Assembly: GCA_049965455.1 (NCBI GenBank)
Contig: JBMFWH010000008.1
Span: 1-41,510 of the forward strand
Direction: 5' to 3'
DNA: 41,510 nt
Source: JAVRLB01 sp049965455
GTDB lineage: Archaea > Thermoplasmatota > Thermoplasmata > Thermoplasmatales > ARK-15
Below are positions 15,991 to 23,969 of this stretch, in pieces. The translations under genes and the position numbers were made by a program. Position 1 is the stretch's first letter; every line of letters begins with the position of its first letter. Under the pieces are notes generated by a model that was given only the letters and a program-made list of their open reading frames with translations, searched no databases and was not told where the DNA came from.

Positions 15991-16360
15991 AATATGTAGA
16001 TTATTGTGTTTTATATTAAAAAGATTTCTATGCTCATTGGATGAAAAATTAATATTTTATTGGTCTGTTTTCAAGAATGTCAGAACAAAGCATTGATTTT
16101 TGCCTGTTTTACAATGTTTTATACACATTGCCACCATTTGCCATACATATCTCATAATTTGTCCACCCTATTTTCTCATTTTGTCAGTCAAAATTAGTAC
16201 CTTGTCTGGCACATAAATTCAGGCAATTTTTCATATATTTTTATGTTATTTACGTATAAAGTATATAATATTTCATATATATATTATGTATTACAAATAA
16301 TAATAAAATACCCCATTTATTAGAAAAGTATAAATACATATATCGCCATACATTTTTCTA
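15991..16360. other. AT-rich intergenic region upstream of the RHH/tubulin-like operon
   Basis: No gene recognised. The word gccatacat occurs at about 16140-16148 and again at about 16345-16353, each within AT-rich DNA, and further ttgcc/ggcaa words are scattered (about 16100, 16130, 16221). These may be operator or centromere-like sites for the downstream ribbon-helix-helix protein, which is speculative. The stretch 16240-16330 is almost purely A/T. Confidence 0.4.
16328..16336 (+). promoter_or_regulatory. TATA box of the RHH/tubulin-like operon
   Basis: gtataaata is centred about 28 nt before the ATG of the 23-codon leader ORF at 16361, and about 80 nt before the RHH gene start. Transcription probably begins at or near 16361. 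Confidence 0.45.
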
Positions 16361-16432
16361 ATGGAAGCCAAAAGGGACTTGGGATGTATAACGAGCAAAG
16401 AGAGGCGAAAGGAAAATGAAGACCGACTCTAA
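16361..16432 (+). CDS. possible 23-residue leader peptide overlapping the RHH gene start
   Basis: An ATG placed at the expected transcription start (leaderless position) opens a 23-codon frame ending with TAA at 16430-16432, out of frame with and overlapping the first 17 nt of the RHH gene at 16416. Nearly half of its residues are Lys, Arg or Glu. It could couple ribosome passage to RHH translation, or simply be a chance frame within the 5' leader. Confidence 0.25.
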   Translation: MEAKRDLGCITSKERRKENEDRL

Positions 16433-16835
16433 GATAACCATTCGAGTAAACAGCATGGAACTTGACGAAATTGATGACTTTCTAGCAAGAAGTTCAGATT
16501 ATAAAAATAGGTCTGACCTGATTAGAGCTGCCACGATGAAATTTTTGAAAATGCAGGAAAAAGAGCGAAGTATTGAGCTAAACGAAACTGTTGTTTCACT
16601 GAACCCCAGGACTATGAGTATTCTCGAAAACCTTGTAGAACTTAAGTTTTTCAATTCTGTAAATGAAGCTCTGAATCACATACTGATAAAAGCAACCACA
16701 GAAAGATACATACCCAAAATTGTGCATGAACTATTATCGTCCCAAGGCGAACTTAACAGGGAATTTGAAGAGTTCAAACAATACGATCAATCATATAAAA
16801 CAGAAAAAAGCTATAAGAAAGGTGATACAAAATGA
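16416..16835 (+). CDS. ribbon-helix-helix DNA-binding protein with a second RHH-like segment
   Basis: A 139-residue protein. Residues 5-47 (KITIRVNSMELDEIDDFL... NRSDLIRAATMKFL) form a standard RHH/CopG pattern: a basic strand then two helices. Residues about 57-95 (ETVVSLNPRTMSILENLV... NEALNHILIKAT) repeat the strand-helix-helix pattern, so it may be a tandem RHH. The C-terminus is a highly charged tail. Its stop overlaps the ATG of the tubulin-like gene (ATGA), so the two are coupled. It may regulate its own promoter or link DNA to the partner filament protein; neither is proven. Confidence 0.8.
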   Translation: MKTDSKITIRVNSMELDEIDDFLARSSDYKNRSDLIRAATMKFLKMQEKERSIELNETVVSLNPRTMSILENLVELKFFNSVNEALNHILIKATTERYIPKIVHELLSSQGELNREFEEFKQYDQSYKTEKSYKKGDTK

Positions 16836-17542
16836 AGTTAGATGAGCTTATACCAGAGTTTAAAGATAACATCTTTTGTGATCTGGGCCCCTCCACAAAC
16901 ATCTGTGTAATTGGTATCGGTTCAGCAGGCGCAATAATAATAGACCAGATTTTCAATGAACAGATCCAGAACGTGACAACAATAAGCATAAATACAGAAC
17001 AGAACAATCTCTCTGCAAACTACTTTTTCAAGCTACAGAACGGTACTCTCGGAGAGTATGCAAACGCCGAAGGAAGAGTCAAGATTGGAGAACAGTTGAT
17101 CGATGATCTAATAAACAAAAACAATTTTAAGGAAAAAATCGAAAAATATGATTTTATATTTTTAATAGCCGCGCTTGGCGGTGGCCTGGGAACCGGTGGA
17201 TTGCTGGAAATGTTAAACACCCTCAAAGATGACGATGCATACATAGTTACTATCGCGATCCTGCCATTCGAATTCGAAAAAAGAAACTTGAAATATATGC
17301 AGGATATTAAAAATAGGTCTGCCAGACTGATAACGGTAAAAAACGATGATTTTATAAATTCTCCAAACGACATATTCAAAGATGTTCTGATGAGAGCAAA
17401 TGATCATGTAGTAGAATTAATATCCAGGGCAAGCAACATTTTAAACGGACTCAAAAATGAACAGATGAACAATCTTTTTGAGGATGTTGATTTTGAGCCT
17501 TCCAAAGCTTTAAGATTAATTGCTCCTCAACAAAACTTTTAA
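16832..17542 (+). CDS. FtsZ/tubulin-superfamily G-domain protein lacking the C-terminal domain
   Basis: A 236-residue protein. Its N-terminus has the FtsZ-like nucleotide loop ICVIGIGSAGAIIIDQI (24-40) and strand ISINTEQNNLSA (51-62); AALGGGLGTGG (113-123) matches the tubulin signature GGGTGTG; ILPFEFEKRN (143-152) matches the PFxFEGxxR helix of FtsZ. A stretch near the end (NNLFEDVDFEPSK, 213-225) resembles the T7 loop. The usual C-terminal domain (FtsZ is about 350-400 residues) is absent. It is therefore a divergent GTPase-domain-only relative rather than cell-division FtsZ. Coupled to the RHH gene by a 4-nt overlap. GTP binding is likely; polymerisation is unknown. Confidence 0.78.
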   Translation: MKLDELIPEFKDNIFCDLGPSTNICVIGIGSAGAIIIDQIFNEQIQNVTTISINTEQNNLSANYFFKLQNGTLGEYANAEGRVKIGEQLIDDLINKNNFKEKIEKYDFIFLIAALGGGLGTGGLLEMLNTLKDDDAYIVTIAILPFEFEKRNLKYMQDIKNRSARLITVKNDDFINSPNDIFKDVLMRANDHVVELISRASNILNGLKNEQMNNLFEDVDFEPSKALRLIAPQQNF

Positions 17543-17566
17543 TTTTTTAATCTCTTTTATTTTTTC
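17543..17566 (+). terminator. T-rich terminator between convergent genes
   Basis: Three runs of T follow the tubulin-like stop codon, immediately before the end of the convergent dcd gene; an archaeal oligo-T terminator is likely. Confidence 0.4.
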
Positions 17567-18035
17567 AGTACATGATGATATCTTTCTGATTCTGATAGGT
17601 CCCCGATCTCTCATCATAACCTTTATCTGCGGCATTCTCAAGCCTGAAGAACACTATCTGGGCAAATCTGTCACCGGTACTGATCTCAACATACTTTTCA
17701 GATGCATTAAACGCGAAGAAGTTCAGTGTACCTTCAAATCCCGCATCTATTATTCCAAAGCTGGATAGGATACCTCTTCTGGCCCATGAGGTTCTGATCC
17801 ATATTTCTCCGACTATTCTCTTGCTGAACTTGAAATATTCCAATGTGTTGATTGCAAATCTGGTGTTTGGCGGGACCATGGCTCTGCCATTTTTAATCGT
17901 TGTGTTAGATACTGGTATCGTGATCTCGCCTATAGTTACATCATAGCCATTTGGCGTAATATTTTTAGCATTGAAATTTGTAATCTCTAACACCTTATCT
18001 TTAATAGCACTTAGGATTTCTGAATCTGATAACAT
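17565..18035 (-). CDS. dcd: dCTP deaminase (dUTPase superfamily)
   Basis: A 156-residue trimeric-fold enzyme converting dCTP to dUTP (or to dUMP if bifunctional). Motifs: NGYDVTIGE near the N-terminus, WIRTSWARRGILSSFGIIDA in the centre with the catalytic Arg/Ser region, then GFEGTLNF, GDRFAQIVF and the C-terminal KGYDERSGTYQNQKDI. Slightly shorter than typical Dcd (about 170-190). The longer reading starts at a TTG (18053); the ATG at 18035 has a TATA-like box (18057-18065) about 26 nt upstream, favouring a leaderless message. Confidence 0.9.
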   Translation of the reverse strand: MLSDSEILSAIKDKVLEITNFNAKNITPNGYDVTIGEITIPVSNTTIKNGRAMVPPNTRFAINTLEYFKFSKRIVGEIWIRTSWARRGILSSFGIIDAGFEGTLNFFAFNASEKYVEISTGDRFAQIVFFRLENAADKGYDERSGTYQNQKDIIMY

Positions 18036-18171
18036 CAGCAATCGTATGCTCAAGGTATTTATTAACTTTATTCTTATTGTTCTTGCAGCAAAATATTAAT
18101 TTCATATCTATCGAAAAATTATACGCACAAATAACAAATTTATTTAATATCTATTCTTTTAACTTAAATTA

Positions 18172-18246
18172 GGGTCCGTGGGGTAGTTAGGATTATCCTG
18201 AGGGACTTCGGATCCCTTGACCCGGGTTCAAATCCCGGCGGGCCCG
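18172..18246 (+). tRNA. tRNA-Arg (anticodon TCG)
   Basis: Acceptor arm GGGTCCG/CGGGCCC (one G-T pair), anticodon stem AGGGA/TCCCT with loop CTTCGGA (anticodon TCG), and T-arm CCGGG-TTCAAAT-CCCGG. No intron, no encoded CCA. The AT-rich tatttaatat (18141-18150) is a plausible promoter. The 3' half of this gene is immediately followed by an integrase-type fragment, a classic integration site. Confidence 0.92.
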
Positions 18247-18300
18247 TATCTTTATTGGTATTCTACGGTATTATTTTATATGAGAAAAATATATACACAC

Positions 18301-18606
18301 ATGCCATTCCATGCAAGACATGACGATCTCAGGAATGATGAGAAGGTCATGAGGTGGTACAGAAATCTACAGCAGGGCAGTCTTATAACGGGTGATGTTT
18401 ACCTGAGAACCCTCGGACTGTACTGTAAAATGAACAGCACATCGCCTGAGAATATTCTTGATGATGCAAAAACAGGTAAATTGAGGAATCAGTTCATGGA
18501 TTTTGTATACATGATGGGAAAGGAGAATAAGGCTGGATCATACATAATAAGATTCAAGAAGGCAATTAACTCCAAAACATCCATCCAATCATCGTCTTAT
18601 TTATAA
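18301..18606 (+). pseudogene. N-terminal (core-binding) fragment of a tyrosine recombinase/integrase
   Basis: About 101 residues resembling the SAM-like N-terminal domain of archaeal XerC/XerD-type integrases: VMRWYRNLQQGSLITGDVYL, RTLGLYCKMNSTSPENI and the NKAGSYIIRFKKAI helix. The catalytic domain with its R...HxxR...Y residues is missing, since the frame stops at 18606. The frame is open upstream to 18217, inside the tRNA-Arg T-arm, as in SSV-type int(N) fragments left after integration; ATGs at 18280 and 18301 are more ordinary starts. It is most likely an integration scar or decayed integrase. No duplicate of the tRNA 3' end was found elsewhere in this window. Confidence 0.6.
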
Positions 18607-18619
18607 TGCAAATTATAAT

Positions 18620-19762
18620 TTATTTCTTTTTTCTATAATATGTACATCTATTAGCGTTGATTGCCCTTGAAATTTCCTTGTCCATCTCTTCTTTTCTCCC
18701 CATGTCTTTAAGAAGTAATATTTTTCTATCGCTTGCAGCTATGCTGTATGGAGCTATTTTTATTGCTTTATTATATTCATTTAATGCCTCTTCCTTTTTG
18801 TCCATCTTGATAAGTGAATCACCCTCGTAAAGATATGAAAAATACTCAGTTGGTGATATGGAAATTGCTAACTCAAACTCTTTTATTGATTCTTCATACT
18901 TCTTAAGATAATATAAATCTCTTCCTTTGAACGAATGAGCCAAACAATTTTGAGGATCTTTTTCAATAACTTTATCAAAGGCACTTATGGATTCTTCATA
19001 TTTTTCAATCCTGAATAATGAGTACCCTTTGTAGTACATCGCATCCATATTATCAGGATCGATGGCTAGGACCTTATCAAACTCCTCTATAGATTCATTA
19101 TATTTTCCTAAATCTTGAAAAATTCCACCCTTGATTATTAGTGCTTCTGTATTTTTACTATTCAACATTGAAACAACATTACATTCATTTATTGCATCAT
19201 TTATCAGATCCATTTTTTCAAAATACCCACGAAGCTCGCATGAGTAATCAGAATCCAAAAAACTTGCTAATATTGATAGAAATTTTGCCTTGTAAAGCTT
19301 AAAATCTAAATTTGTAGGTTCAAGTTTTATTGCCGTTTCACAATCATCGAGGACTTTTTTAAAAATGCTCATCATTCTTGTTATTACTTCATCCGTTTTA
19401 TCAAAGAAGTCCGTTTTTAAGAGATCAATGCCAAGAGCTTTAAGCGTTTCAGCATTTACGTCGAATTCCCTACCAAGCAATTCAAGTGCTTGGGCCTTTC
19501 CGTTATAATATTTAGCATTATTTGGTTCTAGCCTAATTTTTTCATTGAAATAAATAATTGAATCTTCCAGCTCAATTAAACTCTCTTTATTCCTCTTTAA
19601 TAAAAATAAGACCTTGCCTCTATAATAATGATAGAATGGGTTTTCACTATCGTATTTAATAGCAAAATCAAATTTTCTTTTTGCTTTTAAGTAAGACCCG
19701 TCATTATATAATTCCAAACCTGCTTGATAAAATGATTCAGCTTTTGTTTTATTGTTTATCAT
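18620..19762 (-). CDS. TPR-repeat protein
   Basis: A 380-residue cytoplasmic protein made of tetratricopeptide repeats. At least four canonical 34-residue units are easy to see between about 205 and 350 (for example KYNESIEEFDKVLAIDPDN and KYEESISAFDKVIEKDPQN), with more divergent ones in the N-terminal half. There is no signal peptide or catalytic domain. TPRs mediate protein-protein contacts; the partner is unknown. A TATA-like box (19781-19791) about 25 nt before the ATG suggests a leaderless single-gene message. Confidence 0.88.
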   Translation of the reverse strand: MINNKTKAESFYQAGLELYNDGSYLKAKRKFDFAIKYDSENPFYHYYRGKVLFLLKRNKESLIELEDSIIYFNEKIRLEPNNAKYYNGKAQALELLGREFDVNAETLKALGIDLLKTDFFDKTDEVITRMMSIFKKVLDDCETAIKLEPTNLDFKLYKAKFLSILASFLDSDYSCELRGYFEKMDLINDAINECNVVSMLNSKNTEALIIKGGIFQDLGKYNESIEEFDKVLAIDPDNMDAMYYKGYSLFRIEKYEESISAFDKVIEKDPQNCLAHSFKGRDLYYLKKYEESIKEFELAISISPTEYFSYLYEGDSLIKMDKKEEALNEYNKAIKIAPYSIAASDRKILLLKDMGRKEEMDKEISRAINANRCTYYRKKK

Positions 19763-19839
19763 TATGTAAGTTATTTGCTTTAATTATAAAAATATTTATG
19801 GACATTGTACCTTAAAAGAATAGAAAACCTGTAAAATTA

Positions 19840-19923
19840 TTAATTGCATTTCTTCGATTTTTTAAGGGGTTCAATCTTTTTGATGTTTTTAACTTCATAA
19901 TCGTGACCAGTTATCAATTTCAT
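19840..19923 (-). CDS. possible 27-residue ORF downstream of priS
   Basis: ATG to TAA frame rich in lysine (VKNIKKIEPLKKSKKCN at its end), 41 nt after the primase stop codon on the same strand. It could be a gene remnant or a chance frame. No Shine-Dalgarno is clear. Confidence 0.15.
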   Translation of the reverse strand: MKLITGHDYEVKNIKKIEPLKKSKKCN

Positions 19924-19964
19924 TCACTTATGATATGTTGAATAGATTAAAAACAATTTCTTTT

Positions 19965-21134
19965 TCAGACAATTTCTGCAATGTTCCTTAAAGCACAGAA
20001 CACTGCAAGGTATACAGGAACATCGAGAATCTCCGATCCCTTTAGATCAAACTTTTCATCTTTAATCTTGATTTGCAAAGGCTGTAACATCCTGATTTTC
20101 ATGTACCTGTTCATAAAAATGGGTGCTATCGCATCTACAAGCGGCTCAAAGCTATCTAAATCTTTATACTTAACTGCAGTTACCACAAATCCAGTCTTTC
20201 CGTGCAATGAGCCAGGCAACCTTATCAGCCGGTGTATATCAGTAGTGACCGGTTCGTCTATCTCGCCTTTCATGCCAGCAAACACTTTTGTTTCCAGCAG
20301 GTCAGATAAAAATTTTGCAGTTTTATAGCTTAAGACATCAAACGAGCCGGTATTCATGATCATTTTTACTTTTTTTCCGTTTTCTTCAAACAGCTCTTTG
20401 AATGCCTGATCTGAAATATCCGGAGTTTCAGAAAGCTGGTCTTTTATTTTTTCCATGTTTCCAGATTCGTAATCGGATAGAAGAGATTTAAGATATTCTC
20501 TGGACCGTTTTGCAAATTTACCGCTCCACCCATATTCTGAGCTGGATAAGAAAGAGATGCTTTTTTCTCCCTTTTTATTTTTAACATGCTCTGAAAACAG
20601 GTCCGCTCGCGTGAGACCGCTGCCGCGTATATAAGATACAATTTCCCTTCGTTCCTTGCTTTTTAGAGATACAAAATCATCTTTTCTGATATGAATATGG
20701 TATCCCCTGCCCCCTGAAAAAAAAATATTTATTGCATTTTCATTCAATCCAAAATCCGAGATCAGAAAATCATTGATAAGCTTTTTCAGCTCTTCTTTTA
20801 TGTTATCCAGCATCTGCTCATATGTTTTGTCTTTTGCAGAGGGAACATGATCTGCGTCAAGATCAAACACGAGGTCTGCGCCTAGCCATAGTTTTTCATC
20901 CATGCTGTTTGCGTCAGGAACCTTGTAATAGGCAGTAGAATAATAAGCATGTGAAGGGACTTTCTTTATCAAGAAATCTCGAACGTCAGCCTCCCTGCTA
21001 AACTTGATGTGCCTAGACACATAATCCTTGTCAAAAAACATGAACCCGAACTCTCTTGCCGTAAACCTAGATGGCAGATGCACCTTTGAATTCATATAGT
21101 AATTTTCAAATTCTTTAATAATGTTTGGATTCAC
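19965..21134 (-). CDS. priS: DNA primase small (catalytic) subunit PriS
   Basis: A 389-residue archaeo-eukaryotic primase catalytic subunit that makes primers with PriL. The metal-binding DLDAD (91-95) follows WLGADLVF; SGGRGYHIHI (140-149) holds the conserved nucleotide-binding His; DIHRLIRLPGSLHGKTG is the third catalytic region. Length is typical. The start is a GTG (21134), supported by the N-terminal IIKEFENYY block that matches the family and by an AT-rich box about 25-30 nt upstream. The next in-frame ATG (residue 14) would remove that block. The large subunit is not in the window. Confidence 0.95.
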   Translation of the reverse strand: MNPNIIKEFENYYMNSKVHLPSRFTAREFGFMFFDKDYVSRHIKFSREADVRDFLIKKVPSHAYYSTAYYKVPDANSMDEKLWLGADLVFDLDADHVPSAKDKTYEQMLDNIKEELKKLINDFLISDFGLNENAINIFFSGGRGYHIHIRKDDFVSLKSKERREIVSYIRGSGLTRADLFSEHVKNKKGEKSISFLSSSEYGWSGKFAKRSREYLKSLLSDYESGNMEKIKDQLSETPDISDQAFKELFEENGKKVKMIMNTGSFDVLSYKTAKFLSDLLETKVFAGMKGEIDEPVTTDIHRLIRLPGSLHGKTGFVVTAVKYKDLDSFEPLVDAIAPIFMNRYMKIRMLQPLQIKIKDEKFDLKGSEILDVPVYLAVFCALRNIAEIV

Positions 21135-21281
21135 GTGAAAATAAAAGAATTTTTAATACTTTAATATTTCTGTTTTATGAAATTCAACAAATTAAAAATT
21201 TTTTTAATATTATATAAAAAATTAAAACTGTTTTTAAATCAATATAGGTCAGATAAAAATAATATTTATATATAGCAAATA

Positions 21282-21314
21282 ACGAATATATTTTATAATA
21301 TATACGGTATTCGT
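21282..21314 (+). promoter_or_regulatory. inverted repeat around the acs TATA box, candidate operator
   Basis: Perfect 7-bp arms acgaata (21282-21288) and tattcgt (21308-21314) flank 19 bp containing the TATA-like ttttataatatata. A dimeric regulator bound here would block or position the transcription machinery for acs-satP. The regulator is unknown. Confidence 0.4.
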
Positions 21315-21355
21315 ATCGGAAAGTTTTTAATAACATAATTGGATGATTTAATTTT

Positions 21356-23305
21356 ATGAACAATGAAAAGAGAAAAGAAAACGGGACGCTTCCTACCGAA
21401 GAAATACATACTCCATCATCTGAACGTTTTCTTTCTCAGGTCAAAGAGGCACTTGAAAATCCGGAAGAGTTCTGGAATGATGCCGCACAGATAATTACAT
21501 GGTACAAGAAATGGGACAAGGTTCTTGACGAAAGCAATCCCCCATTTTACAAGTGGTTCACAGGGGGCAAACTTAACATTTCATATAATGCTATTGACAG
21601 GCATCTTATAGGTGGAAAGAGAAACAACGCAGCATATATCTGGATTGCTGAAGATGGGACAGAACAGATACTTACCTATGAGGGCCTGTACCAGAGAGTC
21701 AACTCATTTGCCAAAGCCTTGCTTGACCTGGGATTGAAAAAAGGAGATGTAGTATTGATATATCTGCCAATGATACTGGAACTTCCAGTGGCCATGTTGG
21801 CAGCCGCAAGAATTGGAGTAACTTTTTCTGTAGTTTTCTCTGGGTTTGGAGCGCAGGCTATTGCTGACCGAATAAATGACTCGGACGCAAAGGTAGTCAT
21901 AACTGCTGATGGTGGGTACAGGAAAGGGAAAGTGGTAGAGCTGAAAAAGGTCATAGATGACGCTTTGAACTACACGAAAACAGTGCAGTATGTGGTCGTG
22001 GCTAAAAGAACAGGCTTGAACGTGAACATGGTAGAAGGCAGAGACTATTGGTGGGATGCAGTATCCAGCGATGTGAATGCAAAGATAAAGCCAGAAGAGA
22101 TGGATTCAAATGATCCACTATACATTCTTTACACATCCGGCACTACGGGCAAGCCTAAGGGAGTGGTGCATGGCACAGGTGGGTACAGTGTCTGGATCGC
22201 AAACACGCTCAAATGGGCATTTGCCCCGAAACCTGATGACAGATGGTGGTGTGCCGCAGATATTGGCTGGGTGACAGGTCACAGCTACATAGTTTTCGCG
22301 CCATTGATACTTGGCCTTACCTCCATACTATATGAAGGCGCTCTTGATTATCCGTCACCTGACCGAATGTGGGCCATTATCGAAAAATACAGGGTGAACA
22401 TATTGTACACTTCTCCGACCGCTATAAGAATGCTCATGAAATATGGTGATACTTACCCATTAAGGCACAATCTGGATTCCCTTCATGTCCTTGGAACTGT
22501 CGGAGAACCGATCAATCCTGCTGCATGGAACTGGTATTACAAGATTATTGGAAAAGAGAAGTGTCCGATCATAGATACGTACTGGCAGACTGAAACTGGC
22601 GGATTTGTAATATCTCCAGCCTATTTCTTCAGCTTCGACAAGCTGAAACCTGGATCTGCAACCTATCCAATGCCTGGTATCGATCCAGAAATACTGGATG
22701 ATGATGGAAAAGTCGTGGAACCAGGAAACAAGGGATTTCTAGTGTTTAAGAGGCCATGGCCAGGATTGATGCTCACACTGAACAAAGACCCTGAAAGATA
22801 CAAGAAAGTATACTTCTCAAAATATCCTGGCAAGTATTTGACAGGGGATTATGCGGTGAAAGACTCAGATGGATACTACTGGTTGCTTGGAAGAGCTGAC
22901 GAGGTATTGAAGGTTGCAGGACACAGGATAGGAACCATAGAAATAGAAGACTCGCTAGTTGGCATAGGAAACATAGCCGAAGCGGCAGTGTTTGGCAAGC
23001 CTGATCCCATCAAGGGAGATGCAATAATAGCATTTGTCACTGCGAAATCCGGCGTAGAATTCACTCCCTCGCTGATCAATGAAATCAAGCTTAATATCAG
23101 GGAGAAGCTTGGACCCATAATGGTTCCTGAAGAGATCCATGCAGTCAAGTTACTGCCAAAGACACGGAGCGGAAAGATCATGAGAAGAGTTGTTAAAGCC
23201 GTGTATCTAAACCAGATACCTGGAGACATAACTACACTGGAAGATGGAGCATCACTGGACGAGATAAAATCGGCTATAGAATCATTTAAGAAAGAGGTGA
23301 CATAA
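21356..23305 (+). CDS. acs: acetyl-CoA synthetase (AMP-forming)
   Basis: A 649-residue adenylate-forming enzyme making acetyl-CoA from acetate, ATP and CoA. Length equals bacterial Acs (about 650). Motifs: P-loop-like YTSGTTGKPKG (about 260), GEPINPAAW, DTYWQTETGG with the acetate-pocket Trp retained, TGDYAVKDSDGYYWLLGRAD, and the C-terminal PKTRSGKIMRR whose Lys is the catalytic, acetylatable residue in the family. The acyl pocket suggests acetate/propionate. Its TAA overlaps the ATG of the acetate-transporter gene by one base, so uptake and activation are co-expressed. A 7-bp inverted repeat surrounds the promoter. Confidence 0.95.
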   Translation: MNNEKRKENGTLPTEEIHTPSSERFLSQVKEALENPEEFWNDAAQIITWYKKWDKVLDESNPPFYKWFTGGKLNISYNAIDRHLIGGKRNNAAYIWIAEDGTEQILTYEGLYQRVNSFAKALLDLGLKKGDVVLIYLPMILELPVAMLAAARIGVTFSVVFSGFGAQAIADRINDSDAKVVITADGGYRKGKVVELKKVIDDALNYTKTVQYVVVAKRTGLNVNMVEGRDYWWDAVSSDVNAKIKPEEMDSNDPLYILYTSGTTGKPKGVVHGTGGYSVWIANTLKWAFAPKPDDRWWCAADIGWVTGHSYIVFAPLILGLTSILYEGALDYPSPDRMWAIIEKYRVNILYTSPTAIRMLMKYGDTYPLRHNLDSLHVLGTVGEPINPAAWNWYYKIIGKEKCPIIDTYWQTETGGFVISPAYFFSFDKLKPGSATYPMPGIDPEILDDDGKVVEPGNKGFLVFKRPWPGLMLTLNKDPERYKKVYFSKYPGKYLTGDYAVKDSDGYYWLLGRADEVLKVAGHRIGTIEIEDSLVGIGNIAEAAVFGKPDPIKGDAIIAFVTAKSGVEFTPSLINEIKLNIREKLGPIMVPEEIHAVKLLPKTRSGKIMRRVVKAVYLNQIPGDITTLEDGASLDEIKSAIESFKKEVT

Positions 23306-23898
23306 TGGCTGAAAAAGAGCTTGCGAATCCGGCACCGCTAGGACTTGCTGGATTTGCTTTAACGACAATAATATTGAGCCTGTACAATGCAAAAATATTG
23401 CCCGCAGGTGGTGTGGGAATAGTAGTTCCCATTGCATTTGCGTACGGTGGCCTGGCACAGGTTTTTGCAGGAATGTGGGAAATGAAGTCTGGCAACACGT
23501 TTGGCTACGTAGCGTTCACTACATACGGAACATTCTGGATTGCTTATGCACTGTTGTTATGGACCCTTGGTGCAGGAATATTGAGCATAGGCAGTGGTTC
23601 AGCAGCAGGTGGAGCAATAGGAATATTCCTATTAATGTTCGGCGTGTTCACGTTCTACATGTGGATTGCGTCGTTCAAGACTAACTGGGCACTTTTTACT
23701 GTATTTTTGCTGCTATGGATCACATTTTTCCTGCTTGCAATCGGAACTTTTGAAAACTCAAGCAATACTGTAGTCGCGGGCGGGTACATGGGAATACTGA
23801 CAGCAATAGCTGCATTCTATGCGTCTGCAGCGCAGGTTATAAACTCCACATTTGGGAAGACTGTGGCACCTATTGGCGGAAAACCGATAAAAGACTAA
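23305..23898 (+). CDS. satP: acetate/succinate transporter, GPR1/FUN34/YaaH family (SatP-like)
   Basis: A 197-residue six-helix membrane protein. The family signature NPAPLGLAGF lies at residues 8-17, and helix 2 begins with AFAYGGLAQVFAGMWEMKSGNTFG, typical of the AceTr family (the gene is easily recognised by this). Members are acetate channels or proton symporters. It overlaps the acs stop codon by one base, with aggtgacata before the ATG. Confidence 0.93.
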   Translation: MAEKELANPAPLGLAGFALTTIILSLYNAKILPAGGVGIVVPIAFAYGGLAQVFAGMWEMKSGNTFGYVAFTTYGTFWIAYALLLWTLGAGILSIGSGSAAGGAIGIFLLMFGVFTFYMWIASFKTNWALFTVFLLLWITFFLLAIGTFENSSNTVVAGGYMGILTAIAAFYASAAQVINSTFGKTVAPIGGKPIKD

Positions 23899-23920
23899 AA
23901 AATTTTTTTCTTTTTTTTGT
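23899..23920 (+). terminator. oligo-T terminator after acs-satP
   Basis: Two long T runs (7 and 8 T) directly after the satP stop codon fit an intrinsic archaeal terminator. Confidence 0.55.
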
Positions 23921-23969
23921 TTAAAGCTGTGCAAAAAATAATAAATATAATATTGTTAATGCTGCTAAA

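Noticed and set aside
16240..16330. Candidate replication origin in the A/T-only stretch
   Set aside because: No origin-recognition-box repeats or orc1/cdc6 gene next to it; A/T richness alone is not evidence.
18217..18300. Start of the integrase fragment inside the tRNA gene
   Set aside because: Only a TTG could begin there; the open frame is recorded as a sign of integration, but 18280 or 18301 is a better start.
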